Shown here: positions 1 to 8,499 of the stretch, in pieces
How the letters are laid out: each line of letters begins with the position of its first letter
Numbering within the stretch: position 1 is the first letter of the stretch
The notes under the pieces: model-generated
Database searches by the model: none
What the model was told of the DNA's origin: nothing
Seen by the model: only the letters and a program-made list of their open reading frames with translations
Program-made: the position numbers and the translations under genes
Source: an uncultured beta proteobacterium
GTDB lineage: Bacteria > Pseudomonadota > Gammaproteobacteria > Burkholderiales > Burkholderiaceae_C
Assembly: GCA_903876735.1 (NCBI GenBank)
Contig: CAIRAW010000081.1
Span: 1-64,000 of the forward strand
Direction: 5' to 3'
Length of the DNA: 64,000 nt

Positions 1-1
1 A

Positions 2-97
2 TTGGGCCTGGCCTTGTTGCAGTCTCTGACCGGCAGCGCCAACCCGCTCGCTGCCGCTACACCCCCGCTTTCGACATCCCAACTGGAATCCGCATGA
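2..97 (+). CDS. possible 3' end of an upstream gene (partial)
   Basis: One frame is open from the window edge to a TGA at 95-97 that overlaps the ATG of the sulfate-binding gene as ATGA. The readable tail is about 31 residues rich in Ala, Leu and Ser, with no recognisable domain. The 4-bp overlap is typical of operons, which is the only support. It could equally be non-coding leader sequence. Confidence 0.25.
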   Translation: MGLALLQSLTGSANPLAAATPPLSTSQLESA

Positions 98-1095
98 ACC
101 TGAAGAGAAAAATGACGCTGGCCCTGGCCAGCGCGGCCTTGCTCAGCAGCCATCTGGCCATGGCCCAGACCACCCTGCTCAACGCCTCGTACGACGTGGC
201 GCGCGAGTTCTACAAGGACTACAACGCCGCATTCGTGGCCAATTACAAAAGGACCACCGGCAAGGACGTCAAGATCGACCAAGCCCATGGCGGCTCCAGC
301 GCGCAGGCGCGTGCCGTCAATGACGGACTGGATGCCGATGTGGTGACGATGAACACGACCACCGACATCGAATTCCTGGCCGGTACCGGCGTTGTGACCA
401 AAGACTGGGCCAAGCGCTTTCCCGGCAATGCCTCACCCACGACATCGACCATGCTGTTTCTGACGCGTGAAGGCAACCCGAAACACATCAAGGATTGGGA
501 CGATCTGGTCAAGCCCGGCATCCAGGTGATCGTGGTCAATCCGAAAACTGGTGGCAACGGCCGCATGGCCTATCTCGCGGCCTGGGGTTATGTGCGCAAG
601 AAGGGCGGCACCGATGCGCAGGCGGCGGAGTTCGTCGGCAAGCTGTTCAAGAATGTGCCAGTGCTGGCCAAGGGCGGACGCGACGCCACCACCATCTTCC
701 TGCAACGCAATATCGGCGATGTGCTGGTGACGTTTGAGTCTGAGGTGGTGTCGGTGGACCGCGAGTTCGGCGCCGGCAAGGTTGATGCGGTGCACCCATC
801 GGTCAGCATCATTGCGGAGAACCCGGTTGCCGTGGTCGAGCGCACGGTTGCCAAGAAGGGCACGACTGAACTGGCCAAGGCTTATCTGGACTACCTGTAC
901 TCCGACGAAGCGCAGGAGATTGCCGCCAAACATGCCCTGCGCCCGCGCTCGGCTGTGATCCTGAAGAAATACGCCAGCACCTTCAAGCCGATCCAGTTGT
1001 TCGCCGTGAGCGAGTACTTCGGCTCGCTGGCTGAAGCGCAAAAAGTCCACTTCAACGATGGCGGACAGTTCGACAAGCTCTACACCGTCAAATAA
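94..1095 (+). CDS. sbp: sulfate ABC transporter periplasmic binding protein
   Basis: Periplasmic receptor that delivers sulfate (or thiosulfate) to the CysTWA transporter encoded immediately downstream. The 333-residue product has a classical Sec signal peptide (Lys/Arg start, hydrophobic stretch, likely cut after Ala24 in LAMAQ). The mature protein starts with the NASYDVARE segment typical of the Sbp/CysP family. Length fits the family. It abuts cysT without a gap (stop at 1095, ATG at 1096), so the four genes are probably one operon. Sequence alone does not separate Sbp from CysP, so the symbol is a best guess. Confidence 0.93.
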   Translation: MNLKRKMTLALASAALLSSHLAMAQTTLLNASYDVAREFYKDYNAAFVANYKRTTGKDVKIDQAHGGSSAQARAVNDGLDADVVTMNTTTDIEFLAGTGVVTKDWAKRFPGNASPTTSTMLFLTREGNPKHIKDWDDLVKPGIQVIVVNPKTGGNGRMAYLAAWGYVRKKGGTDAQAAEFVGKLFKNVPVLAKGGRDATTIFLQRNIGDVLVTFESEVVSVDREFGAGKVDAVHPSVSIIAENPVAVVERTVAKKGTTELAKAYLDYLYSDEAQEIAAKHALRPRSAVILKKYASTFKPIQLFAVSEYFGSLAEAQKVHFNDGGQFDKLYTVK

Positions 1096-1980
1096 ATGAG
1101 CGCTGCGATTCTTTCTGCGCCGCTGTCGGCGCCGGGCAAAGCCCTGCGCAAACGCCCGACGCGGCGCGTGCTGCCGGGCTTCAACCTGACACTGGGTTAC
1201 ACCGTTTTGTACCTGAGCCTGATCGTGCTGATCCCGCTCTCGGCGCTGGTGTTCAAGACCTTCACGCTGAGCTGGGTGCAGTTCTGGGTGGCGGTGAGCA
1301 GCCCGCGTGTGCTGGCTTCCTACCAGCTGACCTTTGGCGCATCCTTTATTGCGGCGCTGGTCAACGTTGTCTTTGGCTTGCTGGTGGCCTGGGTGCTGGT
1401 GCGTTACGAGTTCCCCGGCAAGAAGCTGATCGACGCGTTGGTGGACCTGCCGTTTGCCCTGCCCACCGCAGTGGCCGGTATCGCGCTGACCGCCTTGCTG
1501 GCCGGAAACGGCTGGGTCGGCCAGGTGCTGGAGCCCCAAGGCATCAAGCTGGCCTTCAACCGCAACGGCATCGTGATCGCCCTGATCTTCATCGGTCTGC
1601 CTTTCGTCGTTCGCACCGTGCAACCGGTGCTGGAAGACGCAGAAAAAGAGCTGGAAGAAGCGGCGACCTGCCTGGGCGCGACGCGCTGGCAAACTTTTCG
1701 CTACGTGATCTTCCCGACCGTCGCGCCAGCGCTGTTGACCGGCTTTGCCATGGCCTTTGCCCGCGCCATCGGTGAGTACGGCTCGGTCATTTTCATTGCC
1801 GGCAACATGCCCATGGTTTCGGAAATCACGCCGCTGATCATCATCGGCAAGCTGGAGCAGTACGACTACGCCGGCGCCACCGCCGTGGCGCTGGTGATGC
1901 TGCTGATCTCGTTCGTGCTGCTGCTGGTCATCAACGCGCTGCAAGCCTGGCAACGACGCCGCTCAGGATCAGGAGTATGA
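1096..1980 (+). CDS. cysT: sulfate ABC transporter permease CysT
   Basis: Inner-membrane permease of the sulfate/thiosulfate importer, pairing with CysW to form the channel. The 294-residue protein has about six hydrophobic segments and the binding-protein-dependent permease loop ([15 protein letters not shown]), where CysA docks. An N-terminal tail of about 30 polar residues precedes the first membrane segment. The start codon directly follows the sbp stop. The 3' end overlaps cysW by four bases (ATGA), indicating translational coupling. Confidence 0.94.
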   Translation: MSAAILSAPLSAPGKALRKRPTRRVLPGFNLTLGYTVLYLSLIVLIPLSALVFKTFTLSWVQFWVAVSSPRVLASYQLTFGASFIAALVNVVFGLLVAWVLVRYEFPGKKLIDALVDLPFALPTAVAGIALTALLAGNGWVGQVLEPQGIKLAFNRNGIVIALIFIGLPFVVRTVQPVLEDAEKELEEAATCLGATRWQTFRYVIFPTVAPALLTGFAMAFARAIGEYGSVIFIAGNMPMVSEITPLIIIGKLEQYDYAGATAVALVMLLISFVLLLVINALQAWQRRRSGSGV

Positions 1981-2936
1981 GTACCCCCCTGAGCCAGGCC
2001 CACGATGTGGCCCTGTCACCCCCCCAGGGGGGCAACGCCAGCAGCCCGGCGAAGCCGGTTCCGCGGCGTTCCACGCGTAAATCCCCCACTGGCGAAGCTG
2101 GGTGGGTACGCTGGACACTGATCGCGATCGCGCTGGGCTTCATCTTCTTGTTTCTGATCCTGCCGCTGGCCGCCGTCTTCACCGAAGCGCTGCGCAAGGG
2201 CTTGGGCGCTTACCTGGAAGCGCTGAAGGAACCCGACGCCTGGACGGCGATCCGACTGACCCTGATCACGGCTGCGATTGCCGTTCCGCTGAACCTGGTC
2301 TTCGGCGTTGCCGCGGCCTGGGCGATTGCAAAGTTTGAGTTTCGCGGCAAGGCCTTCCTCACCACCCTCGTCGATCTGCCGTTTTCGGTATCGCCCGTGG
2401 TGGCCGGTCTGGTTTATGTGTTGCTGTTCGGCGCGCATGGCTGGATCGGGCCCTGGCTGCAGGCGCACGACATCAAGATCATCTTTGCCGTGCCGGGCAT
2501 TGTGCTGGCCACCGTATTCGTGACCTTCCCGTTCATCGCGCGCGAATTGATTCCCCTGATGCAGGCACAGGGAACAGAAGAAGAGCAGGCCGCCATGGTG
2601 CTGGGCGCCAACGGCTGGCAGATTTTCTGGCACGTGACCCTGCCCAACATCAAGTGGGGCCTGGTCTACGGCGTGATCCTGTGCAACGCGCGCGCCATGG
2701 GCGAGTTCGGCGCGGTCTCGGTGGTCTCGGGCCACATCCGGGGCCAGACCAACACCATGCCGCTGCACGTCGAGATTCTGTACAACGAATACCAGTCGGT
2801 TGCCGCCTTTGCCGTGGCCTCGCTGCTGGCGCTGCTGGCTGTTCTCACGCTGCTGATCAAGTCAGTGGTGGAGTGGCAGTTTGAGCGCGATCAAAAAGCC
2901 GCAGCCCTGCTGCCACCGGAAAACCCGGTCCGTTGA
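1977..2936 (+). CDS. cysW: sulfate ABC transporter permease CysW with extended N-terminus
   Basis: Second membrane subunit of the sulfate importer. It has about six membrane segments and the permease docking loop ([13 protein letters not shown]) near residues 205-217. The ATG overlaps the cysT stop. The first 41 or so residues are an unusual polar Pro/Gly/Ser/Lys extension before the first membrane segment. They are encoded by a G/C palindrome at 2019-2033 and further inverted-repeat sequence, which suggests repeat DNA was captured at the 5' end. The rest of the protein is ordinary. Confidence 0.93.
   Translation: MSTPLSQAHDVALSPPQGGNASSPAKPVPRRSTRKSPTGEAGWVRWTLIAIALGFIFLFLILPLAAVFTEALRKGLGAYLEALKEPDAWTAIRLTLITAAIAVPLNLVFGVAAAWAIAKFEFRGKAFLTTLVDLPFSVSPVVAGLVYVLLFGAHGWIGPWLQAHDIKIIFAVPGIVLATVFVTFPFIARELIPLMQAQGTEEEQAAMVLGANGWQIFWHVTLPNIKWGLVYGVILCNARAMGEFGAVSVVSGHIRGQTNTMPLHVEILYNEYQSVAAFAVASLLALLAVLTLLIKSVVEWQFERDQKAAALLPPENPVR
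2019..2094. repeat. G/C palindromic repeat sequence inside the cysW 5' end
   Basis: A near-perfect palindrome of seven C, one A and six G (2019-2032) is followed by CCGGC-GAA-GCCGG and, near 2083-2105, CCCAC/GGGTGGG arms. The core resembles the 15-nt GCCCCC-nn-GGGGGC core of the elements in aacS and metX, but the flanks differ. It may be a related or a separate repeat family. It is read in frame as part of CysW. Confidence 0.45.
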
Positions 2937-2968
2937 AACACCTTTGCATTCGTCATTGAGAAAATACC

Positions 2969-4063
2969 ATGAGCATCGCCATCCGCAACGTCAGCAAAGA
3001 CTTCGGCAACTTCCACGCGCTGCGCGACGTCTCGCTGGACATCGAATCCGGTGAACTGGTCGCGTTGCTGGGGCCGTCGGGCTGCGGCAAAACCACGCTC
3101 TTGCGCATCATTGCCGGCCTCGAAACCGCCGACCAAGGCAGCATTCTTTTCAGCGGCGAAGACACCACGGACGTACACGTGCGTGAACGCAACGTCGGTT
3201 TTGTGTTCCAGCACTACGCCTTGTTTCGCCACATGAGCGTGTTCGACAACGTGGCTTTCGGACTGCGCATGAAGGCGCGCGCCATCCGCCCGAGCGAAGA
3301 CACGATCAAGCAGAAGGTGCACGAGTTGCTGGGCCTGGTGCAGCTCGACTGGCTGGCCGACCGCTATCCATCGCAGCTCTCGGGCGGTCAGCGTCAGCGC
3401 ATTGCACTGGCGCGCGCGCTGGCGGTGGAGCCCAAGGTGCTGCTGCTCGATGAACCCTTTGGCGCGCTCGATGCCAAGGTGCGCAAGGAATTGCGGCGCT
3501 GGCTGCGCCGCCTGCACGACGACTTGCACGTGACCAGCATCTTTGTCACGCACGACCAGGAAGAGGCGCTTGAGGTAGCCGACCGCGTGGTGCTGATGAA
3601 CAGTGGCGTGGTCGAGCAGATCGGATCGCCGCAGGATGTGTGGGACCACCCGGCGAGTCGTTTTGTGTATGGCTTTCTGGGCGACGTCAACCTGTTCCAC
3701 GGCCGCGCCCACGAAGGCGAAATGCTGATCGGCGCCGACCAGCATGGTGCGCGGCTGGCCACACCCGAACATCTGGACGCAAAAGACGCCAAGGCCTTTG
3801 CCTACGTGCGCCCGCATGACCTCGACGTGCAGCGTTACAGCGCCGGCGCCAACGACGCGGGTCGCGGCATCGTCGCCAAACTGACGCGCGCGATTGTGGT
3901 CGGCCCGATTGCCCGGCTGGAGTTGCTGCCGCTGGACGCCTCTGCCGGCAACGGAGAAATCATTGAAGCGCAGATTCCGGCGCAGACCTTCCACGCGCTG
4001 GACCTGCAAACGAATGAAACCCTGCTGCTGACGCCGCGCAAGGCACGGGTCTTCGTCGACTGA
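2969..4063 (+). CDS. cysA: sulfate/thiosulfate ABC transporter ATPase CysA
   Basis: Cytoplasmic ATPase that powers sulfate import through CysT-CysW. The 364-residue protein shows a Walker A motif GPSGCGKTT near residue 34, the ABC signature LSGGQRQR, Walker B VLLLDEP and the switch histidine in [10 protein letters not shown]-terminal TOBE-like regulatory part follows from about residue 240. It starts 32 bp after cysW and ends the operon; the convergent feo group begins 16 bp beyond. Confidence 0.95.
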   Translation: MSIAIRNVSKDFGNFHALRDVSLDIESGELVALLGPSGCGKTTLLRIIAGLETADQGSILFSGEDTTDVHVRERNVGFVFQHYALFRHMSVFDNVAFGLRMKARAIRPSEDTIKQKVHELLGLVQLDWLADRYPSQLSGGQRQRIALARALAVEPKVLLLDEPFGALDAKVRKELRRWLRRLHDDLHVTSIFVTHDQEEALEVADRVVLMNSGVVEQIGSPQDVWDHPASRFVYGFLGDVNLFHGRAHEGEMLIGADQHGARLATPEHLDAKDAKAFAYVRPHDLDVQRYSAGANDAGRGIVAKLTRAIVVGPIARLELLPLDASAGNGEIIEAQIPAQTFHALDLQTNETLLLTPRKARVFVD

Positions 4064-4079
4064 ACGGCAACCGGCGCTG

Positions 4080-4352
4080 TTAGGGGCGCTTGCGCGGATG
4101 GAACACCAGCACCTGAGACGCCGGTACTTTGGCGCCACCCGCTTTGGGCTGCGCCTGGTCGCAGCCACTGCAGTGACAGCCACCGGAAGTGCTCAGCGTA
4201 TTCTGCAAAGCGACGCGCCATGATTGCGGGATTGGCAGGCGTAACAGGCCATTGACCAGCATCCGCCGTGCAACTTGTGGCAGCAGGGTCCAGGCGGCAT
4301 AGACAAAGCAGCCAGTCACCAGCAGGAACACGAGCAGGGATTGCAATGCCAT
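4080..4352 (-). CDS. small Cys-rich membrane protein next to feoB
   Basis: This 90-residue protein has one N-terminal membrane segment (about residues 5-24), a basic middle and a CXCXXC motif (C59, C61, C64) in a soluble tail. Its ATG lies 3 bp after the feoB stop, so it is almost certainly co-transcribed with feoAB. I do not recognise an experimentally described family. The position and the CXCXXC motif are reminiscent of FeoC or of the FeoB-associated Cys-rich membrane proteins of Firmicutes. A role in Fe(II) uptake, perhaps Fe-S or metal sensing, is inference. Confidence 0.7.
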   Translation of the reverse strand: MALQSLLVFLLVTGCFVYAAWTLLPQVARRMLVNGLLRLPIPQSWRVALQNTLSTSGGCHCSGCDQAQPKAGGAKVPASQVLVFHPRKRP

Positions 4353-4355
4353 CGC

Positions 4356-6242
4356 CTAGCCTCCGAGCCACAGGGTGATGCGGTAGGTCGCAAATGCCGC
4401 CAGATAGGCCAGCGCAAACAGATAGAACGCCATCGCCAGCGGGTAGCGCCAGGAGTTGGTCTCTCGCCGCACCACGGCGAGTGTCGACAGGCATTGCGGC
4501 GCAAACACAAACCAGGCCAGCAGTGAGTAAGCGGTGGCCAAAGACCAGCCTTGGGCAATCACCGGTGACAGGACATCGGCGACCGATTGATCGGCGCCGG
4601 ACAGTGAATAGACCGTTCCCAAGGCACCCACCACCACCTCGCGCGCTGCCATGCCCGGCACCAGTGCGATTGAAATCTGCCAGTTGAAACCAATCGGCGC
4701 AAACACCCACTGCAGGGCATGGCCCAGCATGCCGGCGACGCTGTACTGGATGGCCGGACCCTGGGACACATCCCAGCTTGCCGGGGGCGACGGATAGGTG
4801 GACAAGAACCACAGGACCACCATCAGCGCAAAGATGATGCCGCCGACGCGGCGCAAAAAGATGCGCGCGCGCTCCCACAGGCCCAAACCCAGATTGCGCA
4901 GGCTCGGCACGCGGTACGGCGGCAACTCCAGCATCAGCGGCTGATAGCCGTTCTTCATCCAGACGCGCTTGAAAACCCAGGCAACACCCATGGCGCTGAC
5001 CACGCCCGCCACATACAGGCCAAACAGGGTCAGACCGCGCAGGCTGAACCAGCCCACATCGCGCTGCGGCACAAAGGCGCCGATCAAGAGGGCGTAAACC
5101 GGCAGCCGCGCCGAGCAAGTCATCAAGGGCGCGACCATGATGGTGGCCAGGCGGTCTTTCCAGTTGGCAATGGTGCGTGTGGCCATGATGCCCGGAATGG
5201 CGCAGGCAAAGCTCGACAGCAAGGGGATGAAGGCGCGCCCCGACAGGCCAACCTTTCCCATCAGGGTGTCAAGCAGAAAGGCGGCGCGCGGCAGATAGCC
5301 CGAGTCTTCAAGCAGCAGAATGAAGAAAAACAGGATCATGATCTGCGGCAGAAAGACCAGCACGCCGCCGACACCGGCGATGACGCCATCAACCAGCAGA
5401 CTGCGCAGCGGCCCTGCAGCCATGTGCTCCAGCGTCCACTGGCCCAGCGCCGCCATGGCGCTGCGGATCGCGTCCATCGGCAGATTGGCCCAGGAAAACA
5501 CCGCCTGAAAAATCAGGAACAGGATGGTAGCCAACAAAACCAGACCCCAAACGTGGTGCATCACCACCGCGTCCAAGCGATGCTGCAGGCGCCCCCGGCT
5601 CGGCGCATCGGGTGCGACCAGGGCCAGGATGCGGCGCACTTCGCGCTGCAATTCAGTCGAAGTCACCGGCTGCGCACCGGCATCGGGCCTGGGCGGCAAT
5701 GGCCGGGCAAACTGCTTTTCGAGTTGCGCCAGCAATTGGGCATGGCCGTCGTGCATGACCGCGACGGTTTCGACCACCGGGCAGCCCAATTCCAGCGCCA
5801 GCCGGGGCAAATCGAGTTTCAGGCCCTGGGCCCGCGCTACATCCGCCATATTGACCGCCAGCACCATCGGCTTGCCGAAGCGCTTGAGTTCAAGCACCAG
5901 ACGCAGGTTCATGCGCAGATTGGTGGCGTCAACCACGGCCACGATGGCGTCCGGCGCATCTTCACCGGCGCGCCGGCCTTCGATCACTTCGAGCGTCACC
6001 TGTTCGTCGGGCGTTGCCGGTGTCAGGCTGTAGGCGCCGGGCAAATCCACCACCGAAACCGTCTGGCCGTTGGGCAGTCGGGCCAAGCCAACCTTGCGCT
6101 CGACCGTAACGCCAGCGTAATTGGCCACCTTCTGGCGCGCGCCAGTGAGCAGATTGAACAGCGCGGTCTTGCCGCAATTCGGGTTGCCAACCAGCGCGAT
6201 GCTTTTGATGGCAAGCCCGGTGCTGATGGCGGCTTGGGTCAT
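4356..6242 (-). CDS. feoB: ferrous iron transporter FeoB
   Basis: Inner-membrane Fe(II) importer with an N-terminal G-protein domain. The G1 motif GNPNCGKT is at residues 19-26, with DLPGAYSL (G3) and NMAD (G4) following. Multiple membrane segments with Gate-type regions run from about residue 235 to the end. The product is 628 residues, shorter than the E. coli protein but plausible for a betaproteobacterial FeoB. The ATG at 6242 was chosen because the G domain starts shortly after it; the longer upstream reading frame overlaps feoA and has no family-like sequence. feoA lies 7 bp upstream. Confidence 0.95.
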   Translation of the reverse strand: MTQAAISTGLAIKSIALVGNPNCGKTALFNLLTGARQKVANYAGVTVERKVGLARLPNGQTVSVVDLPGAYSLTPATPDEQVTLEVIEGRRAGEDAPDAIVAVVDATNLRMNLRLVLELKRFGKPMVLAVNMADVARAQGLKLDLPRLALELGCPVVETVAVMHDGHAQLLAQLEKQFARPLPPRPDAGAQPVTSTELQREVRRILALVAPDAPSRGRLQHRLDAVVMHHVWGLVLLATILFLIFQAVFSWANLPMDAIRSAMAALGQWTLEHMAAGPLRSLLVDGVIAGVGGVLVFLPQIMILFFFILLLEDSGYLPRAAFLLDTLMGKVGLSGRAFIPLLSSFACAIPGIMATRTIANWKDRLATIMVAPLMTCSARLPVYALLIGAFVPQRDVGWFSLRGLTLFGLYVAGVVSAMGVAWVFKRVWMKNGYQPLMLELPPYRVPSLRNLGLGLWERARIFLRRVGGIIFALMVVLWFLSTYPSPPASWDVSQGPAIQYSVAGMLGHALQWVFAPIGFNWQISIALVPGMAAREVVVGALGTVYSLSGADQSVADVLSPVIAQGWSLATAYSLLAWFVFAPQCLSTLAVVRRETNSWRYPLAMAFYLFALAYLAAFATYRITLWLGG

Positions 6243-6249
6243 GGAAATC

Positions 6250-6507
6250 TTACGCAGGACTCGTTTCAAGCTCACGCACGCGGATGCACTGGGCTTCCAG
6301 CAGCCGCAGCGCAAACAGGGTCTCACCGATCTGCACCGCCAGCGGCTCACGGCCACCCGGGCCGCGTCGCAGCATGCGGACGGGCTCGCCGGCTATGAAT
6401 CCAAGTTCACCCAATCGGTGCAAAGTGGCCGCGCCCACCTCGGCGGAACCGGGCACCAAACCCTCTACCAAGGCATGGGAACCATTCGGTAGCTGAGACA
6501 AAAACAT
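6250..6507 (-). CDS. feoA: FeoA-family ferrous iron transport protein
   Basis: This 85-residue SH3-like cytoplasmic protein is thought to assist FeoB-dependent Fe(II) uptake. The family pattern is visible: a LGELGFIAGEPVRMLRR turn-strand region in the middle and a final strand with LALRL-like spacing (TLFALRLLEAQCIRV). It is the first gene of the feoA-feoB-small membrane protein operon on the minus strand. A 9-bp inverted repeat about 50 bp upstream is a plausible Fur operator. Confidence 0.93.
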   Translation of the reverse strand: MFLSQLPNGSHALVEGLVPGSAEVGAATLHRLGELGFIAGEPVRMLRRGPGGREPLAVQIGETLFALRLLEAQCIRVRELETSPA

Positions 6508-6556
6508 GGGGCTGACCTTTGAAATTGAAGCGGGCGACAGACGAATGCCGCCGATG

Positions 6557-6579
6557 TAAATGCGAGTCTATCGCATTTA
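6557..6579 (-). promoter_or_regulatory. Fur-like inverted repeat upstream of feoA
   Basis: Perfect 9-bp arms TAAATGCGA and TCGCATTTA are separated by five bases (GTCTA). The site is centred about 60 bp upstream of the feoA start. Arms of this AATGCGA type resemble betaproteobacterial Fur boxes, and iron repression of feoAB is well known in other bacteria. Binding is inferred, not shown. Confidence 0.55.
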
Positions 6580-6709
6580 GACCGCATTGACAAGCCCGAA
6601 ATTTGCCCGCTTCATGTGCCGCCAGACCGGACGACAGGCACACAAAAACGCCACCGACGAGTCCTTGCCCGAACACCAGCAGAGGCCACCTGGAGAAAGT
6701 GGGCGCCGG

Positions 6710-8443
6710 CTAACCTGCTACTTTGCGCAGCAGGGCGCGACTGAGGGCACGGGCTTTTTGCGCCAGCGTAAAGCGCTGGAAATTGGTTTTGACGACGCCT
6801 TCGGTGAAGGCGGTCCGTTTGCTGTAGTCAATACTAACTTCCACTATGACCGGCTGCCCGGTTGCTGCCACCGCGTTGGCGGCGGCGATCTGCGGTGCCA
6901 GTTCAGCATCGCTACTGACTTTCAAATAGTGCGCGCCGACCGCGCGCGCCACGCCGTCAATAAGCACCGTGGCCAGCACGGTGCAGGGTTTGCGGTTGTA
7001 GGGAATCTCCTGGGCCTGGGAAATCTGAGACAGTTCGCCATCGCAAAAAACGTAGTAGACAAGACCCAGCCGGTACTGGGTGGCGGTGATGATTTCCATG
7101 CAGGTCATGCGAAAGCAACCGTCGCCCACGATGCAGTTGACCGGCACGTCGGGGCGCGCCAGTTTGGCGCCGATGGCGGCGGGAACCGAATAACCCATGG
7201 CGTTGAAGTCGGTCGGCACGATGGCGGACTTGGCACTCAGGATCGGCATCAACTCGGCTGTCAGATAGGTGTGGTTGCCGTCGTCCACCACCGTGACCGC
7301 CTCGGGCGGGTTGGCGGCGCGCAGGGCATCGAAAAAGCGCGCCGGGTTGACCCGCCCCTTGCTGTCATGGGCGTACCAGCTCTCGCGGTACGCTTTTTTG
7401 TCTGCGGCAATACGCTGCTGCAATCCGGTGTTGACTGCCTGTGCCGGCATCGCCTGGCGCAATGCGGCCAACAGTTGCGGCAGCACAACCCGGGCATCGC
7501 CAGCAATCGCCACCTGCGCCGGGTAATTGACGTTGAGGGTCTGCGGATTGATGTCGATGTGAATCAGTTGAGCCGGCACCGTCACACCAAAACTGCCGGT
7601 CGCAATCTCGCCAAAGCGGGTTCCGATGGCCAGCATCACGTCACAGTCGGCAAAGGCATTGCGCGCCGCCGGTACCGCCGCCGGACCAAAACCGAAGCCG
7701 GTATGCAAGGGGTGGCTGGCCGGAAACATCGAGAAACCCTGCAAGGTCGTCGAAACGGGCGCCTGCAGATGCTCCGCCAGCGCCGTGACTTCAGCCAGGC
7801 AATCACGTGCGCCCCAACCGACAAAGAAACCGGGCCGTTTGGCCTTCTGCAGCAAGGCCACGGCGGCGTCGATCTGGCTGACCGCTGCCGGTGCTGGCAG
7901 GACCGGCGCGGTCCAGTGCGGCAAATCACCCAACTCGCCGGGGAACAGTTGCAGGTTGGCGGGCAGTTCGATGAACACCGGGCCCGGCTCACCACTGGTG
8001 GCCGTGCGGTAGGCCTCAAACAGGGTCGGAACAATGTCCTCGTGGCGCTCGATCAGGTAGGTGGCTTTGGTGATGCCCTTCATGAACTGGTGCAGGTCCA
8101 TCTGGTGCAACTGGAACTTCCACGGCACGTCGGTGCGCACGCCGCCGCAAATCACCAGCATCGGCACACCGTCCAGAAAGGCTTCGCCAATGCCGCTGGC
8201 GGCATGGGTCAATCCGGCGGCCGGCACCACAACCAGCGTACCCACGGTGTCGGACAAGCGGCTCAGGGCGTCGGCCATGAAAGCGCCACCGCCTTCATGG
8301 CTCACCAGCATAGGGGTGATCGACTCCGAATTGTTGAGCTCGTCATACAGTTCGGTGTTCTGAACGCCCGGTATGCCAAAGGTGTAGCGGATGCCGAGTT
8401 GTTCGAGGGCATAGCGTGCCGCCCAGGCGCCGGTTTTTTTCAT
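6710..8443 (-). CDS. thiamine diphosphate-dependent enzyme, acetolactate synthase-like
   Basis: This 577-residue three-domain ThDP enzyme of the POX/ALS/benzoylformate decarboxylase group has a catalytic-type Glu in SHEGGGAFMADA (about residue 50) and a cofactor motif GDGCF about 435 residues in. In the second half of the ThDP motif the usual NN pair reads CD (VFCDGEL), so Asp may replace the metal-binding Asn. The ATG at 8443 has GAGGA five bases upstream; a longer TTG start is less likely. The substrate is unknown. It lies just downstream of a flavoprotein dehydrogenase gene and near aacS, suggesting a ketone or keto-acid catabolic unit. Confidence 0.85.
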   Translation of the reverse strand: MKKTGAWAARYALEQLGIRYTFGIPGVQNTELYDELNNSESITPMLVSHEGGGAFMADALSRLSDTVGTLVVVPAAGLTHAASGIGEAFLDGVPMLVICGGVRTDVPWKFQLHQMDLHQFMKGITKATYLIERHEDIVPTLFEAYRTATSGEPGPVFIELPANLQLFPGELGDLPHWTAPVLPAPAAVSQIDAAVALLQKAKRPGFFVGWGARDCLAEVTALAEHLQAPVSTTLQGFSMFPASHPLHTGFGFGPAAVPAARNAFADCDVMLAIGTRFGEIATGSFGVTVPAQLIHIDINPQTLNVNYPAQVAIAGDARVVLPQLLAALRQAMPAQAVNTGLQQRIAADKKAYRESWYAHDSKGRVNPARFFDALRAANPPEAVTVVDDGNHTYLTAELMPILSAKSAIVPTDFNAMGYSVPAAIGAKLARPDVPVNCIVGDGCFRMTCMEIITATQYRLGLVYYVFCDGELSQISQAQEIPYNRKPCTVLATVLIDGVARAVGAHYLKVSSDAELAPQIAAANAVAATGQPVIVEVSIDYSKRTAFTEGVVKTNFQRFTLAQKARALSRALLRKVAG

Positions 8444-8499
8444 GATGTTCCTCAATCTTTGTTGTCAGAGCCGAAGCGTTGCCCGGCATGGTTTCTGCT

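Noticed and set aside
433..1953. 506-residue minus-strand open frame antisense to sbp-cysT
   Set aside because: Low-complexity His/Gln/Arg-rich translation typical of antisense frames in GC-rich DNA; the plus-strand genes are clearly real.
4719..6398. 559-residue plus-strand open frame opposite feoB
   Set aside because: Shadow of feoB with Gln/His/Arg-rich sequence and no domain.
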